Source: CAVYXK01 sp963708245 (GTDB lineage Bacteria; Pseudomonadota; Alphaproteobacteria; Acetobacterales; Acetobacteraceae). From it: a stretch of DNA of 64,000 nt. The translations under genes were made by a program, and so were the position numbers. The first letter of the stretch is position 1. Every line of letters starts with the position of its first letter. Positions 43,386 through 52,603 of the stretch are shown in pieces. The stretch is taken from NCBI GenBank assembly GCA_963708245.1, contig OY970201.1:6696001-6760000 (forward strand), given 5' to 3'. The notes beneath the pieces are model-generated. The model was given only the letters and a program-made list of their open reading frames with translations, made no database searches and had not been told where the DNA came from.

Positions 43386-44084
43386 ATGGGCATCTTCTCG
43401 CGGCTGACCGACATCGTGAATTCCAACCTCAACGCCATCCTGGCGCGGGCGGAGGACCCTGAGAAAATCATCCGCCTGATCATCCAGGAAATGGAGGACA
43501 CGTTGGTCGAGGTCCGCTCCGCCACCGTGCGGACTATTGCCGAACGCAAGGAACTGGAGCGTCGTGCCGCCGGTCTGAAGCGCGACGAAGAAGAGTGGGA
43601 GCGCAAGGCAGAACTTGCGGTCACCAAAGGGCGAGACGACCTCGCCCGTGGCGCGCTGCACGCCAAAGCCCGCGTCTCCCAGACGCTGCAAGAGACCGAG
43701 ATGCAACTCGCCCAGCTCGTCGAAGCTCTGACGCGGCAGAACGAGGACATCGGCAAACTGCAGGCGAAACTGAACGACGCCAAGGCGCGCCAGCGGTCCA
43801 TTGTCGCCCGCCACAAGACCGCTGCCAACCGAATCAAGCTGAAGACCAAGCTTTACGACGAACGGATCACCGATGCCTTCGCCCGCTTCGAACAGGTCGA
43901 GCGCGCTCTCGACGAGGCCGAGGGAAAGGTCGAAGCGTTCGATCTCGGCCGCCAACCGGGAGTGCATGAGGAGTTCGCCCAGATGGAAGCCGATGCGTCG
44001 GTGCAGGAGGCGCTGGAGCGGCTGAAGGCGCGGCTAGGCAATCGAATCCCGCCGACCACCGTACCACAATCGGTGAAACCCTGA
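43386..44084 (+). CDS. pspA: Phage shock protein A
   Basis: 232 residues, almost fully helical and coiled coil. N-terminal GIFSRLTDIVNSNLNAILAR, the amphipathic helix that senses membrane stress, then the typical EDPEKIIRLIIQEMEDTLVE. PspA binds and restrains PspF, and on damage forms ESCRT-III-like assemblies that stabilise the inner membrane. It is the first gene of pspABC-yccF and is driven by the sigma-54 promoter upstream. Length and sequence are standard. Confidence 0.95.
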   Translation: MGIFSRLTDIVNSNLNAILARAEDPEKIIRLIIQEMEDTLVEVRSATVRTIAERKELERRAAGLKRDEEEWERKAELAVTKGRDDLARGALHAKARVSQTLQETEMQLAQLVEALTRQNEDIGKLQAKLNDAKARQRSIVARHKTAANRIKLKTKLYDERITDAFARFEQVERALDEAEGKVEAFDLGRQPGVHEEFAQMEADASVQEALERLKARLGNRIPPTTVPQSVKP

Positions 44085-44085
44085 G

Positions 44086-44337
44086 ATGCATGTCATGGGA
44101 ACCCTGCTCGGCATCCTGTTCCTGGTCGTGGTCGCGCCGATCTGGATCGTCGCGCATTACGCGACTCGCTGGCGCACGGCGCGCACGCTGTCGCGGGATC
44201 ACGAACGGGTCCTTGCCGAGCTCTACGATTCCGCGCGCCGGATGGAAGAACGGATGGACAGCCTGGAGCGCCTGTTGGATGTCGAGGCACCGGGATGGCG
44301 CAGCAAGGCCGGTCCCTGGACGGAGGCCACGCCATGA
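44086..44337 (+). CDS. pspB: Phage shock protein B
   Basis: 83 residues. One transmembrane helix (LLGILFLVVVAPIWIVAHY, about residues 7-25) followed by a charged helix with RDHERVLAELYDSARRMEER. PspB and PspC form the membrane sensor that pulls PspA off PspF. The ATG at 44086 is 1 nt after the pspA stop; an internal ATG at 44095 is an alternative. The stop overlaps the pspC start (ATGA). Confidence 0.88.
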   Translation: MHVMGTLLGILFLVVVAPIWIVAHYATRWRTARTLSRDHERVLAELYDSARRMEERMDSLERLLDVEAPGWRSKAGPWTEATP

Positions 44338-44807
44338 GCTGGACGGGGAGGGGGCCCGGCAACTGGAATGCGTGGGCCTGGGGTCCGCATGCCGGTGGCG
44401 CCGGGGGCCCGTCGGGCCCGAACGTGCCGCCCTGGGACCGGACGCGCATCTACCGCGACCCCGCGCGCGGCTGGATTGCCGGCGTCTGCGTCGGGATCGC
44501 CGATCATATCGAGGTCGACCCGATGCTGGTGCGGTTAGCCGCCGTGCTGTGCCTGATCTTCTTCTTCCTGCCGACCCTGGTGGCGTACGTCGCCTTCGCG
44601 CTGGTGCTGAAGCCCAGGCCGCCGGCGCTGTTCGCCAGCGCCGACGAAGAGTCGTTCTTCCGTGGCCTGCGCAACGATCCGGGCAGCGCGCTGCGTGGCA
44701 TCCGCGAGCGCTTCGGCCGATTGGAGCGTCGGCTCGCCCGCGCCGAGGCCCTGGTCACATCGGACGAATTCGACCTGCGCCGCCGTTTCCGCGACCTCGA
44801 CCGCTGA
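44334..44807 (+). CDS. pspC: Phage shock protein C
   Basis: 157 residues, starting within the pspB stop. A Gly/Trp-rich N-terminus is followed by the PspC domain: YRDPARGWIAGVCVGIADHI, then the membrane segment LVRLAAVLCLIFFFLPTLVA and VAFALVLKPRP. A C-terminal cytoplasmic coiled coil (RERFGRLERRLARAEALVTS) could contact PspB. It senses envelope damage such as secretin mislocation. Confidence 0.9.
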   Translation: MSWTGRGPGNWNAWAWGPHAGGAGGPSGPNVPPWDRTRIYRDPARGWIAGVCVGIADHIEVDPMLVRLAAVLCLIFFFLPTLVAYVAFALVLKPRPPALFASADEESFFRGLRNDPGSALRGIRERFGRLERRLARAEALVTSDEFDLRRRFRDLDR

Positions 44808-44819
44808 GGCACGACTGAG

Positions 44820-45248
44820 ATGTCCTTGTTGCGCTTACTGCTGAACCTGTTGTGGATCATCACCGGCGGTGCCTGGATGGCGCTGGCTTGGCTGGTGGCC
44901 GCAGTGATCATGGTGATCACGATCATCGGCATCCCCTGGGCGCGTGCCGCCTTCAACATTGCCTTCTATACGCTGCTGCCGTTTGGCCATCGCGCCGTGC
45001 CGCGGACCTGGGTGACCGGATACGAGGATATCGGTGCCGGCCCGCTCGGCTGCCTAGGCAACGTGATCTGGCTGTTGCTCGCCGGCTGGTGGCTGGCACT
45101 GGCACACCTGATCGAAGCGGTGCTGCTGGCGATCACCATCATCGGCCTGCCGTTCGCGTGGGCGCATTTGAAGCTCGCCGGCCTGGCCCTGTGGCCGATC
45201 GGGAAGGAGATCGTGCCGAACGACGCTCCGATCGGCGGAGTGTGGTAG
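44820..45248 (+). CDS. yccF: YccF-family inner-membrane protein
   Basis: 142 residues with two repeated halves. Each has a hydrophobic helix followed by the ITIIGIP/ITIIGLP motif (VIMVITIIGIPWARAAFNIA and LLAITIIGLPFAWAHLKLAG), the mark of the DUF307/YccF family. It starts 12 nt after pspC on the same strand and is probably the last gene of the psp operon, an association that suggests an envelope-stress role. The biochemical function is unknown. Confidence 0.88.
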   Translation: MSLLRLLLNLLWIITGGAWMALAWLVAAVIMVITIIGIPWARAAFNIAFYTLLPFGHRAVPRTWVTGYEDIGAGPLGCLGNVIWLLLAGWWLALAHLIEAVLLAITIIGLPFAWAHLKLAGLALWPIGKEIVPNDAPIGGVW

Positions 45249-45333
45249 AGACCGGGGCAGGTGGCAGCCCAACGCGATGGTTGCCCACCCCCGCAGACAC
45301 TGCGACAAGAGACAGGCGCTCCTGAGAAGCTCG

Positions 45334-46329
45334 ATGACGCGCGACCACTTCGTCGCCCGAACTTACCTCAAAGCCTTCGGCGATCCCGACAAGGGCGGGA
45401 TGTTGCACGCCTAGAGGAAAACGGATCAGGTATATTTCCGGTGCTGGCCCGCTGACGTTTGTCATGAGTGGGACGGTGACCTAAATCCAGAATTCATCAC
45501 CGATCGACCGGAGTTGCTCGGCGATCTGCGGAAGATATTTGAGCCAGTCTGGAATCTCGCCGTCGACAAGCTGTGCTCGAACTCTGTCACTGCTGGTGAC
45601 AAGTTCGCCATTGCCGGATACATGGCGAACCTCATGACCACCACGCCAGCGTGGAGGCGAGTGGGCGTCGAGATGTACAATCACGGTTTGCGAAGCCATC
45701 TATCGTTCGCAAAAAAGATGCGAGAGAAGCATGGCGGAAACGACAAGCTTCCCGTGGAAGCGATCACGATGATCGAGAGAGGTGAAATTACGATTCATAC
45801 CGATCCTGATTACGTTAAGGCTGTCGCCACCAAGCAGATGATCGACTGCGCGTGGGCAGCCTACAATCAAGACTGGATTGTCCTTCACAACGACACGGCA
45901 AGTCCATTCATAACGAGCGACAATCCTGTTACGATTCTGAATCCGAGTTTCGGGCCAGCAAGCCGTTACCTACCGGTCACGCCCAATCTCTGTCTATTTG
46001 TGACGTACCACCGACACGTCGGCAACCTAACCGAGGCTACGATGCCTCAGGCAATCAGGTCCCCGCCGCAGGGCCAGATCGCCCACAGGAAAGTCACTGG
46101 TGCACAGGCTAGAGAGATCAATCGTCTTGTAACTCAGTGCGCAGAGAAGCTCGTCTTTTCATCGGGTCAATCTGCGGGGATAGCTACCATCGTGAAGAAA
46201 TACCGGCGCTATCGCGTGGAGGCAGAATTCCGAGAGTATCCCGCGAATGGTGAGGAAGCTATCTACCAATGGATGTCAATCCGGGTGCGAGAGCAGACGG
46301 AACCCAAGCAAGCCCGTAAGGCGCTGTGA
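45334..46329 (+). pseudogene. DUF4238 family gene with an in-frame TAG
   Basis: From the ATG at 45334 the frame reads MTRDHFVARTYLKAFGDP, the conserved start of DUF4238 proteins, then KGGMLHA-stop-RKTDQVYF with TAG at 45412-45414, where Tyr is expected. The same frame then runs without interruption to 46329, through SPFITSDNPVTILNPSFGPA and LPVTPNLCLFVTYH. A single base change (TAC or TAT to TAG) explains the break. A start at 45514 (TTG) would give 271 residues but lose the conserved N-terminus. DUF4238 proteins are uncharacterised. GC content is lower than in the psp operon, a sign of acquired DNA. Confidence 0.65.
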
Positions 46330-46370
46330 CTTAATCCCCCGAGGCCGGACAGGGTGAATGTGTAGCGAGG

Positions 46371-46822
46371 TCACGCATTCCTGGCTACGATGGCGACGAC
46401 GAGCATCGCGATATAGAGTAGGATAAAACAGCCGGGGATCAGGGTCTCGAGATAAGAGAGCGCGCGGCGTCGATAACGGTGGTAAAGTTCTTGTTCGCGG
46501 GTGAAGAGTGAGAGCGGCAGGGCCTCCTCTATCTCCATCAACACCTCGAATTTTGCGCGGTTCAGCTTGCGATAGGACGTCAGCAGCGTGGCCAGGCCAG
46601 GCACACGAGGGCGCCGGCGGCGGGAATCGCCCACAGCCAGACTGCCTTTTGCGCGCCGCTGACGGCGGCTTTGTCGGCTGGCAGGTAGCCGTAGAGCGCG
46701 ACGATTGCGCTGTTCACGCTGAGCATCCACGAATTGGCTTGGGCGCGGCGGTCGCTGACCTTCTCGGCTGTTGCGAGGTAAAGCTCGAACAGCGCCAGCT
46801 TCGGGTCCTTCTCGTCAGCCAC
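46371..46822 (-). pseudogene. RipA-like small octameric membrane protein, frameshifted
   Basis: The first frame (46580-46822) starts at a GTG that overlaps the end of the STAND gene by 8 nt and encodes LALFELYLATAEKVSDRRAQ, ANSWMLSVNSAIVALYGYL and a second hydrophobic stretch ending CLAWPRC-stop. The second frame (46371 to ~46600) continues as ATLLTSYRKLNRAKFEVLME, IEEALPLSLF and a last membrane helix. Joined, they match the RipA family (~150 residues, RRQxANSFF..N and SYRxLNxAKFxVI patterns). One base near 46595, in a CCTGGCCTGGCC repeat, seems lost. The overlap implies co-translation with the TIR-STAND protein. Confidence 0.6.
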
Positions 46823-49800
46823 CGGCTGAACCCTTGGCGTTCAGGAACTCGTCGGCGTCGAACACGTGGATTCGACCGAGCGCATCGCCGAGGGCGATTG
46901 CGTCGCCACACACGTCGAGAGCGGTTGTTACAGCCGCATCCAATACGATCCGAGCGATCTCCTGGCCCGTGCGCGCGTCCCACACACGCGCCGTGCCGTC
47001 CCGAGAGGCGGTGACGACGCGCCCCCCGTCGGCGGAGAACGACGCGCTCCGCACCCAGTCCTCGTGGCCGCGCAGCGCGGCGATCTCCTGGCCGGTGCGC
47101 GCGTCCCACACACGCGCCGTGCTGTCGGAGGAGGCGGTGACGACGCGCCCCCCGTCGGCGGAGAACGATGCGCTGTTAACAGCGAATTCGTGGCCGCGCA
47201 GCGCGGCGATCTCCTGGCCGGTTCGCGCGTCCCACACATGCGCCGTGCTGTCGGAGGAGGCGGTGACGACGCACCCCCCGTCGGCGGAGAACGACGCGCT
47301 CCGCACCCAGTCCTCGTGGTTGCCTAGCGCGGCGATCTGATTGCCGGTGCGCGCGTCCCACACACGCGCCGTGCAGTCATCGGAGGCGGTGACGACGCGC
47401 CCGCCGTCGGCGGAGAACAACGCGCTGTTCACATCGTCCTCGTGGCCGAGCAGATCAGCGATCTCGTGGCCGGTCCGCGCGTCCCAAACACGCGCGGTGC
47501 CATCAGACGAGGCGGTGACGACGCGCCCGCCGTCTACGGAGAACGACGCGTTCAGCACCCAGTCCTCGTGGCCGCGCAGCGCGGCGATCTCCCGGCCGGT
47601 GCGAGCGTCCCACACACGCGCCGTGCGGTCAGAGGAGGCGGTGGCGACGCGCCCGCCGTCGGCGGAGAACGACGCGCTCAGCACCCAGTGCTCGTGGCCG
47701 CGCAGCGCGGCGATCTGATTGCCGGTGTGAGCGTCCCACACACGCGCCGTGCGGTCATCGGCGGCGGTGACGACGCGCCCACCGTCGGCGGAGAACGACG
47801 TGCTCCGCATCCGGTCCTCGTGGCCGCGCAACGCGGCGATCTGATTGCCGGTGCGAGCGTCCCACACACGCGCCGTGCGGTCAGTGGAGGCGGTGACCAC
47901 CCGCCCACCGTTGGCGGAGAACGACGCACTGTTTACAAAATGCTCGTGGCCGCGCAGGACGGCAATCTCCTGGCCGGTGCGCGCGTCCCACACCCGCGCC
48001 GTGCGGTCAGAGGAGGCGGTGACGACGCGCCCACCGTCGGCGGAGAATGACGCGCTGTTCACATCGTCCTCGTGACCGCGCAGCGCGGCGACCTCCTGGC
48101 CAGTACGCGCGTCCCACACCCGCGCCGTCCGGTCATAGGAGGCGGTGACGACGCGCCCACCGTCGGTGGAGAATGACGCGCTCCACACCCAACCCTCGTG
48201 GCCGCGCAGCGCAGCGTTCTCCTGGCCGGTGCGCGCGTCCCACACCCGCGCCGTCCCATCATCGGAGGCGGTTACCACCCGCCCCTCGTCGGCGGAGAAC
48301 GACGCGCTCCGCACCCAGCCCTCGTGGCCGTGCAGCGCGGCGATCTGATTGCCGGTGCGTGCGTCCCACACACGCGCCGTGCCGTCCCGAGAGGCGGTGA
48401 CGACGCGCCCCCCGTCGGCGGAGAACGACGCGCTCCGCACCCAGCCCTCGTGGCCGTGCAGCGCGGCGATCTCCTGGCCGGTGCGCGCGTCCCACACCCG
48501 CGCCGTGCGGTCAGAGGAGGCGCTGGCGACGCGCACCCCGTCGGCCGAGAACGACGCGCTCAGCACTCTGTCCTTGTGGCCACGTAACGTAACGATCTGA
48601 CTGCCGGTGCGTGCGTCCCACACGCGCGCCGTGCAGTCGTCGGAGGCGGTGACGACGCGCCCGCCGTCGGCGGAGAACGACGCGCTGTTCACAGCGCCCT
48701 CATGGCCGCGCAGCGCGGCGATCTCCTGGCCGGTGCGCGCGTCCCACACACGTGCAGTGCGGTCAGAGGAGGCGGTGGCGATGCGCCCCCCGTCGGTGGA
48801 GAACGACGCGCCGTTCACATCGTCCGTGTGACCCATCAGACGTAGGCGCTCGGCACCGGGCGGCGTCAGACCGGGCCAGCGCGGCGCGGGGCGGAAGTCC
48901 GGATCCTGCTTTGCGGCGGCGGCGATCACCGCTGCTTTGCCTGCAAGCATCCCGAGCCGGCCAAAAATCTGGCGGGGCAGCTCCCGAGGAGAACTCGCTA
49001 GCGTCGGCAACGACAGCGCTATCGCCCGCCCGACGAGGCGCGCCGTTTCGTCCTCGCTTTCGGACAAATAGCTGTCGAAGAGATCGCGTGGCCCGCAGGC
49101 GTGGAGCTTCGCTTTGATCCAGGCGTAATCGGTCAGAAGATGATCGGCTTCGTTGTCCTGGCCCGCTCCGCGCAGGTGCCGGATGAGGAATCGCCAGCCA
49201 TAAAGATCGTCCGCGGGAAGCGTCTCCCACTTTGCCTCGCAGTGTGTGCGAAGGGCATGGACCATCGCCGCATTCGCAAGGCGGCAGCCCTCCGCACCGA
49301 TCCGCTCCCGCAGATACCACATCGTGTTGTCGTGTAAGCGCAGCGTGCGCGTGCCGAGATTGAGTTCCTGCAGCAGCGATAGTCTATTCAGTTGTTGGAT
49401 GAGATCTTCGGCCTCGTATGCATCGAAACCCCCAGTCGCATGCCAGAGTGCTTCTCCAATCCGGAGCGGGATGCTCTCGTCCTCTGGCAGAACCGCGAGC
49501 TCACCGAAGCGGTCAAGCTCCTCCTTTCGCAGATCCTCGATGCTTGCTTCGAGGCAGACGCCGATCGCGCGGTTACGCTGCGTCTTGTCTTTAGGATCGA
49601 AACCAGTTAGTCCGCGTGCCGACAATCGCCGTTCAAACTTTTCGATGGCGGTCGCGAGCGGTTCCCCCGTAGCGAGGCGCTCCCGTATCCACCCGTTGGC
49701 GATGCCGAGCATCTGCGCCCAGCCGCCGAGCCGGTCCACAAGTGGCGCCAACCGGCTCTGCGCCGCCGTTGCGTCCGCGACAGGAAGATGCCTGGAGATG

Positions 49801-50741
49801 AGCTCCAGCCCTTCCGCGTCGCGCATCGCGTCGATCCGGATGGGGATGTGGGAGGGCGGCAGGACGTGCGGCAGGCGTGTCGTCACCAGCCGGACGCAGT
49901 TGGGTCCACCGCGCAGGAACGGGCGGAGTTGTGCTTCCCGCCAGACGTCGTCGATCACCAGCAGCAGCCGTGCTTCGCCGATCCGTTCCGCCAGATCTTC
50001 GGCGGCGGTTTGCACGTCCTGGAACCCTGGCCGCTTTCCTTCGGGATCGAGCTTCTCGATCAGATCGACGATCAGGCCGATGACGGCGTCCCGTTCCTTG
50101 CCGATCTCGACCCGCAGGATGCCGTCGGTGAACTCGAACCGAACGTCCGGATCGCGGCACAGGTAATTCGCGAGTGTCGTCTTGCCGTAGCCGCCCGCTC
50201 CGCTTAGCGCCGTTGTCAATGCGACTGCCTTGTCTGTGCCGGCGGAGAGGACTGCTTGCTTGAGTTGCGCGTATTCGGTGGGGCGTGGCACGAAATTTTC
50301 AGATAGGTCGCCGGACATGTAGGGCACGCGGCGCGCCTTTCCTGGGCCGCTGAGCACCTGGACGAGCTTCCGCCACCGCTCTCGTTCGGCGATGTCGTAC
50401 ACTTCCTCCCGTCGCATCCAGGCGGGCAGGTCGGTGCGCTTGAGGCTTGGGTCAGCAAGGACCGGGGTCACCGTCCGGCCGGACATGCGCGCATGGGTCC
50501 ATTCGCGCTTCACCCAGTCCGAAACGATGGCGCGGTGCGACAGGATCAGCACGAGGTGCTCGACGTTTTCGATTGCACGCAGCACTTGCGACAGAATGTC
50601 CCCACTGCCGACGCTCTTCAGGTCACGCCAGGATCGGATGCCGGCTTCTTGCTCCAGCCGCTGTTCGAACGCCTCCGCGAAGGCGCGGCCGTCTGATCGC
50701 GCGTAGGAGATGAAGATCCTGTCGGGCGAGAACTCTCCCAT
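46815..50741 (-). CDS. TIR / NB-ARC / WD40-repeat STAND protein
   Basis: 1308 residues. Residues ~6-135 are a TIR domain (DRIFISYARSDGRAF, LVLILSHRAIVSDWVKREW with E80 as likely catalytic Glu), an NAD-cleaving or scaffold module. Residues ~150-480 form an NB-ARC ATPase: P-loop GAGGYGKTT (181-189), Walker B LLLVIDDVW, sensor LVTTRLPHVL, and a winged-helix region. Residues ~480-635 are helical. Residues 636-1265 are 15 WD40 repeats of exactly 42 residues, almost identical, followed by a weak 16th. This is the architecture of NLR-like immune receptors: repeats sense, the ATPase switches, TIR kills. The ATG at 50741 is the first start. Defence role is inferred. Confidence 0.9.
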   Translation of the reverse strand: MGEFSPDRIFISYARSDGRAFAEAFEQRLEQEAGIRSWRDLKSVGSGDILSQVLRAIENVEHLVLILSHRAIVSDWVKREWTHARMSGRTVTPVLADPSLKRTDLPAWMRREEVYDIAERERWRKLVQVLSGPGKARRVPYMSGDLSENFVPRPTEYAQLKQAVLSAGTDKAVALTTALSGAGGYGKTTLANYLCRDPDVRFEFTDGILRVEIGKERDAVIGLIVDLIEKLDPEGKRPGFQDVQTAAEDLAERIGEARLLLVIDDVWREAQLRPFLRGGPNCVRLVTTRLPHVLPPSHIPIRIDAMRDAEGLELISRHLPVADATAAQSRLAPLVDRLGGWAQMLGIANGWIRERLATGEPLATAIEKFERRLSARGLTGFDPKDKTQRNRAIGVCLEASIEDLRKEELDRFGELAVLPEDESIPLRIGEALWHATGGFDAYEAEDLIQQLNRLSLLQELNLGTRTLRLHDNTMWYLRERIGAEGCRLANAAMVHALRTHCEAKWETLPADDLYGWRFLIRHLRGAGQDNEADHLLTDYAWIKAKLHACGPRDLFDSYLSESEDETARLVGRAIALSLPTLASSPRELPRQIFGRLGMLAGKAAVIAAAAKQDPDFRPAPRWPGLTPPGAERLRLMGHTDDVNGASFSTDGGRIATASSDRTARVWDARTGQEIAALRGHEGAVNSASFSADGGRVVTASDDCTARVWDARTGSQIVTLRGHKDRVLSASFSADGVRVASASSDRTARVWDARTGQEIAALHGHEGWVRSASFSADGGRVVTASRDGTARVWDARTGNQIAALHGHEGWVRSASFSADEGRVVTASDDGTARVWDARTGQENAALRGHEGWVWSASFSTDGGRVVTASYDRTARVWDARTGQEVAALRGHEDDVNSASFSADGGRVVTASSDRTARVWDARTGQEIAVLRGHEHFVNSASFSANGGRVVTASTDRTARVWDARTGNQIAALRGHEDRMRSTSFSADGGRVVTAADDRTARVWDAHTGNQIAALRGHEHWVLSASFSADGGRVATASSDRTARVWDARTGREIAALRGHEDWVLNASFSVDGGRVVTASSDGTARVWDARTGHEIADLLGHEDDVNSALFSADGGRVVTASDDCTARVWDARTGNQIAALGNHEDWVRSASFSADGGCVVTASSDSTAHVWDARTGQEIAALRGHEFAVNSASFSADGGRVVTASSDSTARVWDARTGQEIAALRGHEDWVRSASFSADGGRVVTASRDGTARVWDARTGQEIARIVLDAAVTTALDVCGDAIALGDALGRIHVFDADEFLNAKGSAGG
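46947..48836 (-). repeat. Fifteen tandem 126-bp units encoding WD40 repeats
   Basis: Each unit encodes GHE-x2-V-x-SASFSADGGRVV, then TAS-x-D-x-TARVWDARTG and a linker. Units differ at a few fixed spots: the residues after GHE (GAV, GWV, DDV, HFV, DWV, FAV), the residue between S and D or after D, and the QE/NQ pair. The rest is nearly invariant, even at DNA level. Copy number can change by recombination. Confidence 0.95.
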
Positions 50742-50955
50742 GGCGCAACAATCGGGTACAATCCGCGCGACCGCAACAGAAAGGGCGTGAACTGACGGAC
50801 GGAGCGCACGGACGGCCGCTTGGGGTCACGGGCCGCCATAACTGCTTCATCGCGATCTCGGCACGCAAGCCGCTGAGCCTGCCAAGCTTCTGATCAGCGC
50901 CAGGAATTCCCGCCGCTGTTCGTCCGAGACGTGACCCACGATGTAGGGGCCGCGA
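50742..50955. other. Intergenic region upstream of the STAND gene
   Basis: 214 bp. On the minus strand a frame reads GPYIVGHVSDEQRREFLALI before a stop at 50847; it may be the tail of a lost gene, but I cannot name it. No obvious promoter is visible. Confidence 0.3.
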
Positions 50956-51531
50956 TCAGGTGTGCGGGCGCAGATCGTTGTTGACCCGGTGATCGCCCGC
51001 CAACCAGCGCGCCAGTTCGGCATGCGCATCGGCGCGCCGCGCGACCTCGATCTCTGCGGCGTCCGGCGGATCGACCGTGAACTCCACGATCAGCCCGTCC
51101 GGCGAAGTGGCATAGACCGACTTGCAATATCCATGATCACTCTCGCGGAACGCTTCGCCGGCGCCGCGCAGCCGGCCGATGATTTCATCGTACGTCCCCT
51201 GATCGACCTTGAACGCGACATGATCGAAACTGCCGATCGCCGCCGGCCGCTCGGCAACGCACAGCTTGTGGATATCCGGATCGGCGAACTGGAAGAAAGC
51301 CAGCGCGCCGCCATCCGCCATTCCAAAGAAGGTATGGCACATCGCCACCGGGCGGCCGAATGCGGGATGGTTCGTCATCTCGCACCATGTCGCCACCAGC
51401 GGGATGCCCAGAACGTCTTCGAAAAACCGACGATTGACCTCATGGTCTCGCACCACATAGGCGTGGTGATGCAGCCGCTCCGGCAGTCGGGTCAAGAGCT
51501 TCTGGCGTGAAATGGTATCGGTTGCCGACAT
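50956..51531 (-). CDS. VOC-family (glyoxalase/extradiol dioxygenase-like) protein
   Basis: 191 residues. The double beta-alpha-beta fold of the vicinal-oxygen-chelate group is visible: HHHAYVVRDHEVNRRFFEDV (His ligand), then SFDHVAFKVDQGTYDEIIGR (second His) and YCKSVYATSPDGLIVEFTVD with the Glu ligand. The chain could be a lyase, dioxygenase or resistance protein; sequence alone does not decide. It lies 18 nt downstream of the MetE-like gene on the same strand, so the two probably form one unit. Confidence 0.82.
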   Translation of the reverse strand: MSATDTISRQKLLTRLPERLHHHAYVVRDHEVNRRFFEDVLGIPLVATWCEMTNHPAFGRPVAMCHTFFGMADGGALAFFQFADPDIHKLCVAERPAAIGSFDHVAFKVDQGTYDEIIGRLRGAGEAFRESDHGYCKSVYATSPDGLIVEFTVDPPDAAEIEVARRADAHAELARWLAGDHRVNNDLRPHT

Positions 51532-51549
51532 TTGGACAGCCCCCTTTCC

Positions 51550-52587
51550 TCAACCGGTGAGCTCCCGGCGCACAATCGCCGCTCCCTGCGCCAGTGCTTT
51601 GAGTTTCCCGAACGCGGTCTCGCGCGGCAGATATTTCATGCCACAATCCGGCGCCGCGATCAGCTTCTCCGGCGCAACGTAGCGAAGCCCGGCGCGGAGG
51701 CGCGCGGCCACGACCTCCACCGTCTCCACCGCCGGGTCGCCAAGATCGAGCACGCCGAGCAGGATCGACTTGCCGGCCAGCTCGGCCAACACCCCAAGGT
51801 CAAGCCTCGGCTGGGCCGCCTCGATCGATATCTGCTGCGCGACACAATGGGCGAGCTGCGGCAGGAACGTATACCCGCTCGGCTTGTCCGCCACCATCGC
51901 CGCGTAGCCGAAGCAAAGATGCACGACCGTGGGACCCTCGATCCCCTCCAGCGCGCGATTGATCGCGGCGACGCCCCAGCGTGTCGCCTTTTCGGGTGCC
52001 GTGCGCACCCACGGCTCGTCGAGCTGCACCACGTCGATCCCAGCGGCCTTGAGCTCGCGCAGCTCTTCGTTGGCCGCCACGGCGTAGTCCATCGCCATCT
52101 CCGCCTCGTCGGAATAGAAGTCGTTCGACGCTTGCTGCGAAAGCGTGAACGGACCCGGTAAGGTGACCTTGGTGGCATGATCGGTGTTGCGCAGGAGAAA
52201 CTCGGCGTGGCGCACTTCCGCCGGGCCACGTCGGTGGATGCGGCCGACCACGCGCGGCACCGGCGTCACGCGATTCCCCCGTTGCAGTGAGGCCGGATGT
52301 TCGGCATCGATGCCGTCGAGCGCCAGCGCGAAATGGTTGGAGTAGCTCTCACGCCGGATTTCACCATCGGTGACGATGTCGATGCCGGCGCGTTCCATGC
52401 CGCGGATCGCCAGGATGGTCGCATCGTCCTGCGCCGACGTACGGAGCGGCTCCGGAACCCGCCAGATATCGGAGGCATGGGTCCGCGGCACGCCGTGCCT
52501 GTGCAGCGTGGCTCGGTCCACCAGCCAGTCGGGCTGTGGGGTGCTGCCCACCACCGTGGTCGGCAGCAGATGCGTCGGATATGGCAT
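51550..52587 (-). CDS. MetE C-terminal-like methyltransferase
   Basis: 345 residues, matching the catalytic (C-terminal) half of cobalamin-independent methionine synthase. LPTTVVGSTPQPDWLV is the start motif, then DIVTDGEIRRESYSNHFALA, VVQLDEPWVRTAPEKA and the zinc-ligand region VVHLCFGYAA (Cys) and AAPDCGMKYLPRE (Cys). The His of the zinc site is probably the H just before LCFGY. Proteins of this size act on small methyl donors or in methylthio and aromatic metabolism; true MetE is twice as long. The VOC gene follows it. Confidence 0.82.
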   Translation of the reverse strand: MPYPTHLLPTTVVGSTPQPDWLVDRATLHRHGVPRTHASDIWRVPEPLRTSAQDDATILAIRGMERAGIDIVTDGEIRRESYSNHFALALDGIDAEHPASLQRGNRVTPVPRVVGRIHRRGPAEVRHAEFLLRNTDHATKVTLPGPFTLSQQASNDFYSDEAEMAMDYAVAANEELRELKAAGIDVVQLDEPWVRTAPEKATRWGVAAINRALEGIEGPTVVHLCFGYAAMVADKPSGYTFLPQLAHCVAQQISIEAAQPRLDLGVLAELAGKSILLGVLDLGDPAVETVEVVAARLRAGLRYVAPEKLIAAPDCGMKYLPRETAFGKLKALAQGAAIVRRELTG

Positions 52588-52603
52588 CCCCGTCAGGGTA
52601 GCC

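Noticed and set aside
46866..48831. Long plus-strand open frames antisense to the STAND gene
   Set aside because: They mirror the 126-bp WD40 units; their protein is a low-complexity repeat with no family features, a by-product of high GC and codon bias.
46947..48836. Regular repeats that could suggest a CRISPR array
   Set aside because: Unit length is 126 bp with no short repeat/spacer alternation, and every unit is in frame as a WD40 blade.
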